From contig NW_026570243.1 of NCBI RefSeq assembly GCF_019649055.1, positions 434,001 to 498,000 on the forward strand: 64,000 bases of DNA, in the 5' to 3' direction. Of this stretch, positions 22,350 through 35,100 are shown one piece after another (position 1 is the stretch's first letter; every line of letters starts with the position of its first letter). The translations under genes and the position numbers were made by a program. This DNA is from Paramacrobiotus metropolitanus (lineage: Eukaryota; Tardigrada; Eutardigrada; Parachela; Macrobiotidae). The notes beneath the pieces are model-generated. The model ran no database searches. It was not told the DNA's origin and worked only from the letters and a program-made list of their open reading frames with translations.

Positions 22350-25300
22350 TCAGATGTACGTCAGACGTTTTAACTGCTTCAGACGGTCATGTATCTGAAT
22401 GCCTCGCGAAATCTCGTTGGCAGCCGCGCCCCAATTGACCTGTCTACGACCTCCGCGCCCTCCTCCACGACCACCGCGCCCTCCACGTCCTCCGCGTCCA
22501 CCACGATCGCTCATCATTTCATACGGCAACCTAATTAACCAACCAACAAAAGTCAGAACGTAATAAACAATCATGCAGTCAAAGCCGAGTCGAGTTAGTT
22601 TTGTATTTACACTGAACACTACACTGTATTTACACTGTTTTGTATTTGTTTTGTAGTAAAAACAAACAATTTATCAAAATTGAGTTTCATAGTTAATTAA
22701 CATGACACGAGACAACTTACCCACGAACAACTCCTTCCGCCAAAACGCTGCAACGCGCTGCGGCCAAATTGGCATAATACAATGGAGCCGGAATAGAAAC
22801 GCCCATGGTGCACCGTTGGTACACATAACACAGACTCATGGTGAGCTGCTGAATATCATCCGTTGTGAATGCCTCGTCGTCCCGCACCAAAATGTGATAC
22901 CGAATTGGACGGCTGGTGCCCTACGAAAGAAAAAGGTTAACGTAAAGTTGACATGAAGTCCGCTTGAAATAATTTAAATTAAACGGAAATACCATTTTAA
23001 CAAAACATGCAGCCTAACTCAATAACTGTAATCAGGGCATACCAAAGCTCCGCGATGCGACGCCAGATAGAAATCATCATCATAAGGATCCACAACTTCG
23101 CTATCCACAACCAGACCGGCCGGAATATTATCAGGCATGTAACGCAGTTCTCCTCCGGCAAGCGGTTTCGGTTTACGGAAAAATCGGATACGGTGCATCT
23201 TGTTGACAACGACAAAAACGAGTTTCGTAGCGGCGCCCATATTATCCAGTGCCTGGCGGATGCACTTCAGGTCGTTTTTATGCAACTGAAACCAAGAAAA
23301 CAGGGTTCAAGAATCCACACCGACAAAGCTGTTTTCAGGGGCACGCAACAATACTAGTTAACCATCAAAATGCACTCGTTGTATTACCTCATTCTCATGC
23401 GTTCGAGTCACCCCATCGCGATACACCACCATAACTTCCGGATTAGTGCCAGTGTTCTTTCTGTACTGGCTGAGCAGGTTTTCCATCTGCGACGTGATGT
23501 CCGGCAGAACCGCCGTATTCGATTCTGCATAAAACCAAAACGCATTGCCAAATGTTATACTACAGTGAAGTACAGTACTTGTATTACACAATATCCAGTA
23601 CTAATCAGCAGGGAAAATCATTATCACTAATGTGAACAGTTTAATAACTACTGAGTGATGTGAAATTTTAGAGGTTTCAACAACTACTGAAAACGTACCA
23701 ATGACGCTGACATCGGTAGCCCAAGAGCGGAACGAGTCATCGACGCTCGCCACAAATCCCGCGTAAGATGGCTTTGCATCGGCTTCCTTTGTTTTTCCAT
23801 GCGATAGCGAGATCCCGACAATCATGAAAACTCGATCCAATAGACGCAGTGTGCCCAGCGAGCTTTCCGCAAGAACATTATTAGTGCCTGAAAATTACGG
23901 AAGTCAAGATTCAGACGCCGAAAGAAGGAAATAAAAATGCAGAAATTCCGTAAACGGCATGCTGTTCACTAAGCACAACCAAACTACACTACCTCCACAT
24001 TTTACGTTAACCTTGTACATGATGTTCTCCACACAACCACGCGGATTTTTTATGACCGTCTGAGAGAGCAGTCCCTGCAAAAACAATCGTAATAAATGGT
24101 GAAACCATTTGCGATGGTGCTAAACAATTCTGACAACGTTCAGTACCTGGCTCGGAATTCCCATCTCATTGTCCATCACTTTCTTGAAGTCAGAATACTG
24201 TCGGTCCATGCCTTTTTCAAACACCCCGAAAACAAACTGAGGTCTTTTGCTCTGCACAACTCGCGTAATCTCCGGAATAAAGCTGCCGGAATCTTGCAGT
24301 GACACCACATGCATGCCTTCGTTCCATCGCATGCCTCGGCGCTGACCTTCCAATCGCAATTCATTAACAAAGCGCTCGATCTGCGACTTTTGGATGCATT
24401 CTTGTCCATTACGATTCGGAAAGACCATAATCACAAAATTGGGCACTGCAAAGATAAGCATTTTACTACCCACGATTTCACGAAGAGATGCAATAGAACG
24501 AGTTTCAATCTTTCAGATACCACATTAACAAAATATGTCTAAAATACTGCAACACTGCAAATATTTTTATGAACAGAAAACCTGGTAGTTCTATGCGTAA
24601 CTGTCAAAAGCTGTACAAAAATAATTCAGATCTACAACGCCGATGTGCAAAAAAATAATTTGTCACCAGGCATTTGCGAACGAAAATGCTTAAATTAAAA
24701 GCTGAAACTTACTGTCAGATGTCTGGTTGTATCGGATCGCACGTGGCATATTCCAAGTCCCATTGCCAGGCTGTACACAGCCTCCGTCGGTGGACCCATG
24801 GGTATCGTACTGGATTATGGGCTGTGGGAGAATCCGCGCCCCGATCTCGATAAAATCTTCAGCTATTTCAATTCCCGTCGTTCGCATCACCGCGTGATCG
24901 CGAACCCGGCAAAGATGCAAGAAATCCTTGATAGTGCTGATGCGCTTGTCCGGTGTCTTTCCAACAATTCGAATGAATCCGGCCTACAGGAAAAGCGCAA
25001 CAGATGACAGGTAAGTTAAAGACGTACAACAAATTGGAGACAACAATACTTTCAAGAGCGCTGATATTTCAGATCAAAACTCGTTAACGGCGGCTACAAT
25101 TAATATTACATGAAAATTTACGAACTGCTATCTCACCTGTTCCTGCTTTGTCAGCGCCTTCTGGTAGCGCTGTCCAGCCACCAGATAACACAGCTCCGGC
25201 GCAACCCAGTACAAGGTCTGTCCCAGGCGAACTTCAACAGCCGGCAGATTGGGGTGATTCAGTTTCTTGTTACGGTTGGCGTACATCTGCTGCAAAGAAT

Positions 25301-26774
25301 GCTGCTGTGGATTCTGATCTCTTGGAACGAAGTGGGAACATGGGGACATGGCGAACTTCGTGATGACGCCTCCCTCATAATCTCGGCCATCCGACGCCTG
25401 AAACTCCACCTGACGGCCACCAAACACCTGCGACAGTCCCTTTAAATCGCGGTCGTGAATTCTTTCCACGTGTAGAGGGGCACGCAAAGAGTTGGTAAGA
25501 CTGTTGGACAAGAAGTCTTCCTTAAAGAACACTGAGTGGGTCTGGTCCGCAGTTAGGATCAATCCGGTACGCGAAAGACGCATGGCCGCAGTAAACCCAG
25601 GCCTAGAAGCCAGAATAACACCAATTTTCACAATGATCAGGAAAATACTGAACGAACAAATACTAACATCCTTTTCATATAAATTTACTAATTCAAATAA
25701 CCCAAATCCAAACTGAGGCCGTGCTTCTAGAGTAGTTTTCTGTTACAAAATGATACAAAGCGTACGAATTTTTTTCCATACGAAAATACAGATACGACTT
25801 TCACTTACCAAATAGCACGCCACTTCTCTTGATCGCCAGGAAAAACGTCGACGTTAACGTTGGCGTACACTTTGTCACCCATGGCTACAACCGTGTGGTT
25901 TGGATTTTCAATGGCGGCTTGATGCGTGTCGGAGATGGCCTCGCGCAGCAACAGATTCAGTGCCTGCAGACGCTCGATAACGCTTCGCACCGCTTTCTTG
26001 TCCTCTGGGTTGACTGGCTGAAGGAAATCGGCTTCGGTGACCGTCAGGTACTTCGTGTACGTCAGGACGACTTGAAACGGCATTCCATTGGCCTGTCCAT
26101 TGTTCTGCACTGGGCCCTCCAGCGTAACGTCGATGGTCTCCTTGTGACGAAAAGGCCAGGAGAGATCCACGTTGACCAGAACAAAGGTTTTCTCATCGTC
26201 GTACGCGAAGACGGGAAGTTGCGAAAAGCCAAGGCGCTCACTCAGCATGGGAAGAACAAGGCGGATGATGCGCCGATTCTGATCCTTCCGGATACGGCCT
26301 TCTTCGCCTTGTTGATTCGGCGAAGTAATCTTGACGTCGAAAAATCGGAGGGCAGCTTTACTAGCTGTAAAGACAAGAAGAAACCGAATCATAATAAAAA
26401 CACAATACCTGCACAAACAGGTCTCACTAATCACTGATACTAACAAACCCGGAACTGATGATATCATCATTTCACTGTACGCCCTATCTCAAATTTATAC
26501 GTAAACAGCGACTTCACCAAATCCGTCACGTTAATTCGAACACGGAAATAAGTTAGCTCAGTTTTTGACCTTATCGGAAACAGTAGAAATCAAAGCAACA
26601 AGTGTTTTACAATTTTCACAACGTTTCATTTATAATTTTGCATGAAATTTAACGAAATCAGCAGTACTTACGTCCGCGGACTTTAAAAGGAGTTCGTGAT
26701 GACGGCTTCTGGGATGCCGTTCGTTCCTGGATCTCCTCTGGGGCAAAACGACGGCATCCACTGATCGAGGCCAT
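22350..26774 (-). CDS. Argonaute-family protein with degenerate slicer site and C-terminal RGG box
   Basis: Small-RNA-guided effector. Eleven exons, read downward: 26774-26672, 26364-25809, 25602-25137, 24983-24713, 24445-24147, 24074-23993, 23887-23699, 23524-23388, 23285-23043, 22920-22721, 22530-22350. All phases agree; 908 residues, normal Argonaute size. Domain order is N (FKVRG...LRFFDVKI), PAZ ([14 protein letters not shown]...[10 protein letters not shown]), MID and PIWI. The MID pocket keeps Tyr and Lys in QYSDFKKV, Gln in GIPSQ and Lys in [10 protein letters not shown], the four guide 5'-phosphate contacts. In PIWI the usual GADVTH reads GISLSH, and the Glu-finger position is Ala; YRDGV Asp and the RYHIL His remain. 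After [13 protein letters not shown] comes an inserted Arg-Gly repeat tract, then [17 protein letters not shown], equivalent to the usual C-terminus. The start is the first in-frame ATG (26774). The frame stays open upstream, so a longer N-terminus is possible. Confidence 0.95.
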
Positions 26775-27477
26775 CCGATCCGTCTGAAGCGGACCGTCCA
26801 ATGGACGTGGTGCTTTCTGCTCGCTGCAGAGCCATTCCGGAAAAAAACGATGGACGACGATAAGACGGATAAAAAAACCACGATCAAAAACGGAACACTT
26901 TAGCAGCTAAAGGTCGATTCGCTGAGGCGCAATGACACCAAAACCGTCTGATCCAAGAATGAAAGAAAAGTGAAAATTTTCGCCAGACATCGCGTGAACG
27001 CGCTAGCGGTTTTGGCGGTTTTGGCCCTGCACCAAGCAGAGGTGCAACAGTAGCCAATCAGAAATAGGAGGCAAGTTTGACAAGCCTTCCGTCTATTAGT
27101 CACTCAGCTGACTGGTGAATGCAGTTCAAACTTCAAAGTAAAAAAATTTTTGTAGAAATTTGCACGAACATTACAGTACGTACAGTACGTGCTAGCACTG
27201 GACGAGACTGTACGACACTACGACGTACGACTGCAGGCACTCTTTCATTGTGACTTGTGATTCTCCTCATTACCAATAATATTTCAATACCACAACTCCA
27301 CAAGAAAGCAAATAAGTACAGTAATCTTTTAAGCCTTCATTTAATCCTGTACTTTACTAATCCTTCGTAATAAGGCTTTGTTGTTTTTAATTACGTATTG
27401 AAGGGGTTTGAAAAATTTGTAGATCTGACAGTTCGGTAGCAGGATAAGCCGTACGATAATTAAAGCTGCGCACTTAA
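26775..27477. promoter_or_regulatory. Divergent promoter region shared by Argonaute (-) and HLCS (+)
   Basis: About 0.7 kb separates the two predicted start codons, which point away from each other, so both promoters must lie here. The region includes an imperfect repeat of GTACGTACAGTACG type near 27175-27190. No TATA box is obvious on either side. The exact transcription starts cannot be read from the sequence. Confidence 0.5.
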
Positions 27478-29471
27478 ATGGAGAAATGTTTACATTTGAA
27501 GTTAATCAAGCCGATCCAAGGTAAGAACGTCGATGACTTACAATTTACACTTTACAGTGCAGTTTGCCATTTGCGTCTGACTTGTTCGGATTCTGGGTTA
27601 CATTTATTGCATGTAATTAAACGGCTCATTTCGGACTAGGTTTATGATACACTTCAGGTAAAAAATATAACAAATTATTACCGAGCTTCGGGAAATTTAA
27701 AAGGGGTATTTTCAGAGCCTAGCAGACAGTCTACAGATTTGCCTACTCAAAGCCGGTGGCGTGAGAGATCAAAGTAATCAGCTGATTTTTCCTATCCACA
27801 CCAAAGGTGCTCGGGATGAAAGCTTTGCAAAAATCTGCGACGAAGATGATCCACAGGTGGAACTGGATAGCGGATGGAATTTTCAATCAGCTGATTATTT
27901 CCGACATACCACAGCTGAGCTGCTGGGGAACTGCGTGCTGTTTGCTGATCGGATTCCAAGTACAGTTCATATCATTGACAGGTTTGTTAAAGTAACTGCT
28001 GTGCTGCTTTAGAATTTCTTAGAATTAATGCGACTGTATTTTTCCAAATTTATCTTTTTTTTACGTTGCGATGCTAAGCTGTTGCTGCTTAAACTAGTTC
28101 TGTAATTTGACAGTTTTGACTTATGTTCAACTAATTTTTAATTGGTTTTTGCTCTACCGTTAGATTAGCGTCGGTTCTGCTAAAAGATATCAATGTCGTC
28201 TGCGTTGCGGCTCAACAGTCATCCGGAAAAGGTAAACCAAAAAGATATAATTTCGTTTTGATATTACTTAGTAGCGAAGTGTGAAGTTTATATACGTTCG
28301 TGTTTTTAACAGTTGTTGCTGTTTTGACAGGGCGCAGTGGCAATGTTTGGGAGAGCCCTTTGGGCTGTGCTATGTTTTCCTTCCCCCTGGTTATTCCTTT
28401 GGCTACACGTCTTGGCCAGGCGCTGACTTTTGTGCAGCATCTTGTGGCGACAGCGTGTGTGTTGGCCGTTCGCAACACTCCAGGATATCAGGTAAAATTC
28501 CATACGAGCCTAGTTTTAAGAAAAAATTAAGGGTGCATTGTTTTTTTGTTGACATCTGGACATCTGTACTGATGAATTTTTTCACCTTTATTCTGCCCAG
28601 AATAGCGTCTAACCAAAATGTTTTCAAAAAATATGACTTCGCTGCACTGTAATTTAGTCTAATAATTATCGTGATGCAGTTTTCACCTAATTTTGCAGGA
28701 TGTCGATTTGCGTATCAAGTGGCCAAATGATATTCTCACGAGTGATAAAGTCAAAGTTGGTGGGATTCTGGTTACGTCGTCCATAATGAATCAAACGGCT
28801 TATTGCAATGTGGGTGAGTCTGCTCCACCTTTTTTGCATTTGCTTTCACGCTTCGGCCAAGAGTTTCCGGCTTGATATTGAATGATATATTTTATAGGTG
28901 TCGGGTTTAACATTAGCAACACCAAACCGACAATTTGCCTGAACGAGCTGATCGGGAAAGTTTCCAGTACTTCGAATGCATTCAGTATTGAGAGATTTAT
29001 TGGCAGAACCTTATCTGAACTGGAGAAGCTTCTGAGGGAATTCGCCGTATCTGGCGAGACGACATTTCTTCCGCTTTATTTGAAGTACTGGCTGCACATG
29101 TGAGTATGATTCCAGATCCGAAAACGTTTGTCCAAATATGTTTCATGTGTACAGTACAGTGCAACTTATACGCACAGCGCTTACAGTAATTAAATTAAGT
29201 TGTATTCGCAGACAACGGTTCAAGAAATAATGCGTGCATCTTGCTTTTGTTAACGGTTCATTTTCTTCGCAGGAACCAGCAGGTGAATATACGGCAGGTA
29301 AATGAAAATCCGGAAGTCAAATCACAAGATTTCGCGGGAAAAATCATAGGATTGGATAAGTTTGGTTTTCTCTTGGTGCGACTTGAATCTGGTGAATTAT
29401 GGAGCGTACAATCTGATGGAAACCGTTTTGATATGATGGCGAATCTCTTACTGTTACAGCGAATTTCTTGA
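27478..29471 (+). CDS. HLCS: Biotin--protein ligase (holocarboxylase synthetase), short form
   Basis: Activates biotin to biotinyl-AMP and attaches it to the lysine of carboxylases. Exons: 27478-27520, 27723-27981, 28164-28231, 28331-28491, 28699-28813, 28898-29099, 29273-29471, in phase, 348 residues. Catalytic signatures are present: SSGKGRSGNVW (the GRGRxG biotinyl-AMP loop, with the first Arg replaced by Lys), LRIKWPNDIL, KVKVGGILV with the active-site lysine, and VGVGFNISN. The C-terminal cap domain IIGLDKFGFLLVRLESGELW is intact and ends FDMMANLLLL. Vertebrate HLCS is roughly twice as long; this one lacks most of the N-terminal extension. The first exon (MEKCLHLKLIKPIQ) is inferred from phase, and exon 2 has adjacent acceptors TAG/CAG, so the N-terminus is the least certain part. 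It is divergent from the Argonaute gene and convergent with MRPS7. Confidence 0.92.
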
Positions 29472-29623
29472 TAGATTTATTTGACTTGTCTTTCGGATAT
29501 TTTATCCTTAGCACAAAATTTGTAACACCACAAGATTCCGTGAGAAATATCCCAGTTCTGTACAGAAGTCTGATAACACTTTATCTGTACTTCATTACTG
29601 ATCCACCCACTGCGTGATAAAAT

Positions 29624-29629
29624 AATAAA
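29624..29629 (+). terminator. Poly(A) signal of HLCS
   Basis: AATAAA lies about 150 bases after the HLCS stop and only 15 bases before the end of the convergent MRPS7 coding sequence, so the two 3' UTRs probably overlap. Confidence 0.55.
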
Positions 29630-29643
29630 AAACAAACAGCCTG

Positions 29644-31322
29644 TCACCTCGCCCAGCGATAATGCGCGTATGCTTTATTTGCCTCGCACTGCTTATGGAG
29701 ATCGTGCTTCCTCTTCACAACTTTTCCCTGAAACAAAACCTTGAACTAAATTTCCGCTCTACGGTTTTGGTAAATTAAATAGCGCAATATAAAGCTTCGT
29801 GCAGAACCTTACCTGATTGTGAAAGGCACTGGAAATTTCCCTCGCAAGAGCAATCTCTGATCTTTCGAATTTCGGATTATCCCTTGATGCCAAAATTAGC
29901 CACTTCATTGCAGTCCATTCTGATTTTTCATCTCTTACCGCTGCCGGAACCTTCATAAAATTGTCAGTGAGATCAATCACATCAGCGACTCATTACCGGA
30001 GCTTACATAATCCAAGAGAAAGATTCAAATATTAACTGATACGGCAATGTTGACAGCGTTTAATAAAATCGCCAATAAATGCTTATGGAAAACTGCATCG
30101 GAAAAGTTGTTCGATACGAAGATTTATTTCACAAGAAGACATTTATTTTACGAAGATTTATTATTCAGATTTATTTCAGAGCACACTAAAATTTTCACAA
30201 TATCAGCCATCAGGAGAAGAAATGCCAACACTATGAAGTATCAATTGGGTAAAAAGTACTAGGACTGTACCAAAACACTAAACAGGTGCAATATGTTAAT
30301 TCGCTCCGATTAATATATTATTATATGCCGAAAAATATTAATTCGGAAAAACAAATTAAGCGTGCATAACTGTTAAATTCACCTGATACACAATTCCACC
30401 GCGTCTAATACCGGTGAGGCATAAAACGGGTTTGCAGTTGTTGATGGCAGTTAGCAACATTCTGGTCGGATTCAGCTCGATTTTTTCCTTCTGTGCTTCA
30501 TCAGCGTTACGGTACTTTTCCAGCTGCTCGCGCTTCATAATCTCGTACGTTCTCCGCATTATTTCGTCAGCTAATTCACGCTTCCCTCTCACCATCACCA
30601 TTTTAAAAAATTTGCTGAAAATCAAAACAGACAAAATGCGTTGAAAAGATATTATTGGGACATCAAATAAAAACACTCATCACTTACTCAGGTATTCGTA
30701 CTCTTAAAGTAATTAATCATAAACTACAACGGGTTATTACGGAAGTACTGCACATGCAAACAGAAATCAACTTTCTTCATATTTCAGTAAGTTCACTGCA
30801 GGGCGTTCTGCTTAAATTAGACATTTCAGATATCAAACACATATGCCAAAACTTCCGAATTTCAAATAAGGTTTCATCACCAAAATTTTAATGGCATCTG
30901 AATCTGATGTGTAATAAAGAAATTATTTTTGTATAAACAATAAACTGATCAACTTGGCAAAGTTAACGAAACGCAGAATGCCTGCGCAACGTAATGGGCA
31001 CTCACTCTTCAATAGGATTATAAAAGATGGATGAATTCTGATTTATCAGAGCAGGAGCGATCTCTTTAAACTGCACTTCAGGTTCCGCTTCTATCCTTTC
31101 GCGTGCCAGATCCTGATCGAACACCGGCGGAACCAATCGACGAAACCAATAAACCTGTTTGGGAGTCTTGGTTCGCATCCGACTCAAACATCGCACAGGC
31201 CTAGGGACAATCCGCATATAAAATTGCTGCTACCAAATCCTGAATCAGACGGATCAAATTTTTACTCACGTGATAACAGGGAATACTGCGCGTGAAAATT
31301 TATTCAGAAGTGGCGAAAACAT
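29644..31322 (-). CDS. MRPS7: Mitochondrial small ribosomal subunit protein uS7m
   Basis: Structural protein of the mitochondrial 28S subunit head. Five exons, read downward: 31322-31270, 31200-31006, 30614-30383, 29950-29813, 29727-29644; 233 residues, close to the vertebrate length. The first exon, [18 protein letters not shown], is a typical mitochondrial presequence (Arg/Lys, Ser, hydrophobic, no acids). The core shows [18 protein letters not shown], the loop [17 protein letters not shown], then [20 protein letters not shown]. The end reads [20 protein letters not shown] followed by AHYRW, which is characteristic of the S7 family. The start is chosen because it supplies the targeting peptide and joins in phase; a downstream ATG at 31217 would be inside an intron. 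It is convergent with HLCS, whose 3' UTR abuts the stop codon. Confidence 0.94.
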
Positions 31323-32102
31323 CACTGCGGTTCTGTGATGGATTTCCAAGAGGAGCGAAGAACGGATCCGATCCCGCAGCAGCGACAACACGCGCACAAT
31401 GCCAATATGGATCTCGTAGCTAGTTACTAGCTACGGTATAACTGCTACAATTGTATAAAAAAAATTGAAATTTTAAAAAATTAGTCCGCAGTTCACAACA
31501 CACAAGGCCAAGAAATTCGGCAGAATAATGAGAATAATAAGAAAATATTAGAATTTCGATGCAGTTTTAAATGGGAATGGAAAAGCACTGCTGCGTTTAT
31601 AAACATTTTGATTTTCGGTTTCCGCTGTGTGAAAGCTGTAAGCACGTCACCGTTACAGGGCGGTTGCGCAGTGCGGCAGTTGCCCATGTAAGCATATTCG
31701 CTTGACTAACGGTAAGTGCAAGGTAAATTGGCATGATTAATCCGTAAATTTTTGCGATCAACCATTTGCAGTAATCTACTTTTGTAGTGTTTCTACACAT
31801 TTTTCCCGTACAGTTTCTCAAATCCTTCAGTATTTTTCCTGAAAATTTACCAATCCGATTAAATCGCATTAAAATAACAACACCACCTTCCGCAGCTTCG
31901 GGCCTTCGGCCCATTCACACCAGCCGGCAGCGAATGGCTTCGAAAATACTTAACAGAAATCAAGCAGTAACAACTATGAATAAAAAACACACGAATGCAA
32001 AATTAATCAGAGAACACTAGTATGTATAAATAAAATGAAATCAATATTGTTAAATGCTAATATCCCATATAAGAAAGTCGAACTGCGGCATGGCAGTTCA
32101 CC
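31323..32102. other. Intergenic: MRPS7 promoter side and 3' flank of the 630-residue gene
   Basis: 0.8 kb between two minus-strand genes. A small perfect GC hairpin, GGGCCTTCGGCCC, sits near 31900-31912. Frames at 31493-31914 show no family features. The MRPS7 promoter should lie at the left end, just above 31322. Confidence 0.5.
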
Positions 32103-35100
32103 TTACATAAGATACTGCGGAGCTGACAAGTTGCTGGAACGCAAAAGATAATTATGACGAGCGGGACATTTTTCCAGGCCCTCGGCAAACTTGTTGTTCT
32201 TCAGCGGCGACATCGTAATGGGGCTGGTCAGCAATGGCACGCGCCTTGGTAGCACTCGTTCCTGCGTGCCTTCCCACGTGGAATAACGTTGTTCGCTGCA
32301 TTGTACAGCCGCGGTCGTGGGGGTGTTCAGCGCATCCGCCAGGAACATAGTGACTTCTCCCGGTGGAATCTCGAAGCCGCCGGGTGTGCCCGGCGTTTTG
32401 GGGAAACACATGGAAGTATTGGAGCCTTCCGAAATAGCTTCAAACATCGCATTGCTGTGGCATGGCGGATTAGTGGGCGCCACCGGCGACAGGTGTTTAG
32501 GTGCTTGTGGGTTGCCGCTACGGTAGTGCGCAATTGTTTCCCGAATCATTGACTCGTTCACCACTTCCTCCTCAAAAATATCGTAAATTCTGAAAAACAA
32601 TTGGTTTATTAATTAGTATTTCACAATACAGCATGCTGTAAACCAAGCAGAAATTCCGGGAGTCAATATTTCACATTTCATGATCACCGATCAGCGTTGA
32701 AAATACAAAATATGATTACACTGATTAAACAGAATGGGTTTCGTAGATAAGCCTTTTGCAACCGCACCGGTAAATCGAAACATTGCTCAGCATGAGCAAA
32801 TTCTCACAAATGAGCATGAACAAACTCTCACATCGCCCCTGACCATAATAAAAAGCTGTTATTCAATTACGTCAAGCTTAAACTATGAGCATTGCATTGT
32901 TAGTGTTTATCCTTACTCTGCGGGAATAAGGGCTTCGTGGCCATTTATTTTCAGCATCTGAGCAATGGGCGAATCTGGGTCCTGATCTTCGCCTTCCCCA
33001 TCCATCGATACACCGCGTCTAACAATTTTGTGGACAGCCTTAATTAAATACGTCCGAATATCGACATCTTCGGTTTTGCGTAACTCCAGGATGAGGTTCT
33101 TTAAAACAGCAGTCTTTCCATATAGAACCGGTGCCACGTCCAGTATTAATGGGCTGCCATCGTGGATCATCAAAGCAAATATCAAATGGGTCAAATTTTT
33201 ATCGACTTCTGCAGCCTTTTCGAAGCACAAACACATCTAAAAAACCGGTAGTCATGTTAACCTACCCAAAAAGTGAAAAACTATAAACAAGTTAATGAAA
33301 AATATTTACGAAGTCTAGACCACGATTAAAACCATAGAATTTCGATCTAAAGCCGAAAATTAGTGCACTTCCGTCATACACTTTCAATACACTGCGCTTC
33401 GTGTGGGAGTGTAAAGAGAATCTTATGTAAACTACAGCAATGTCTAGGTAGTACAGACACTCGTACCTTATTTACGTCAATGCTTCCATATATAAACTGG
33501 ACAATACGCAGGGCGAAATCCATGAGGACAACGTTATCCACAGCATCCTGCACACTTTCTTGATGACCAACAGGAAGCTGTCTGCGATTAAGTACAGCAT
33601 CGAAAATCTTTTCCAGATTTCGCTTCATTTCATCAGGAAAATCTTCGCGCTACAACGTATACCCAAATTACCGATATAAACTAACATTACAATATGCAAA
33701 CTGCAAAGTAAGTACTCGTACAGTAATTTGCATTCAGCATTTGCAACTTGCAAGCACGCCAATACGGCAAAGCTACTTACGCTCAGGTATTTCCTCAGCT
33801 GATTGCCAACTGGCTTGTAAATATCCGCGATGGAACGATTTTCCACGAAGGAAGCCTTGGATTCATTAGCGGCAAACTGAACGTTCTGCTGTCTTCAAAG
33901 TCAGAAAAAATTGCTCATTATTCGATATTAAAGGCTCGACGCGCTTCAACTAGCAGCCATAAACAGAAATACAATCAATCACGTACCTTTTGATTACCGG
34001 TAACGGTGGCTTAAAACGGTCCCCATAATTAAAACCGTCATAACTACCAGCACCGAAACCACTGGGCAGACTTCCTGCGGCAGGTTGTTCAGCATAATAT
34101 GATACCTTGCTGGGAGAGGAGCTGATAGATCTTGTGGCGCTAAACTGTCGTGTCCGCGCTGCTGATCTGGACATACAAAACCAAGACAAATATTCATTAA
34201 ACAGTGCCTACTGCAGTATTTGGTTTATAAAGTCCATAGGTCTCGCGCGAAATTTACAGAAAACAGAACTACAATTCAAATTTACCTTGTAATTCTGAGA
34301 GGCTCCTCAGCTAGTTGAGACGTCATCTGGAGACCATCGATTGGATTGACTTCCAAGTCCGCTTGCAGTTCCCGAATTTCCCGTGCTGCGATTAGATAAT
34401 TTTTATCACCTCGCTCTAAACTCGACAATCTCCAAAATCTACCACTGCTTTTATACGCACGTTTCAGAAATAATCGACTTATGGGAAAACCACTGAATAT
34501 TATTAACGCAACACTGCCAAGCAGAACAAACTATTTGCAGACTTCATCTTTGCAGCAAATAACAGTAACACTTTAACAAAATAATGCGTACACTTTTCCC
34601 ACACTATTTCTCATGCTTTAACTGGCTTGTGTTATTTTAGTAACAATAATACGGTAAGGAGAAGAAAGATTACACACTCACTTAAAATTAATTCAAAAAT
34701 TTTAAAGTACTACTATTTGTTAAGTAACTTAAGTTACCGGGAATTTTCTTGATATATGGAACTTCATCGTCCTCGTCGGCCTTATGGAAGCGATATGTCG
34801 GATCAGTCCGTTTATCATCCACCACCAGGCTCGGATCGCTGGCCTGATTCAGACCCTGCACGAAATGATGGTAAATCGCATCGTTACTCTGCGTCCCCGT
34901 AGCATCCACATCGGAGATTCCCGCGGTGCTCGGTTCGGGAATGTGCACAACGGTGCCCAGCGCCTCGTTGTCCGCGTTCAGCTGGTCCACATGATACACA
35001 TGGCCGGAACGAGTGACCGAAGTGCGCGGTGGAGAGAACAGGCCCACTTGCTGGGCTGCTGTTCGTGTGCGGGTCTGATAGGGATTGGTTGCGATGGGGG

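Noticed and set aside
24096-26437. Plus-strand open frames antisense to the Argonaute exons
   Set aside because: Complement shadows of conserved PAZ, MID and N-domain exons.
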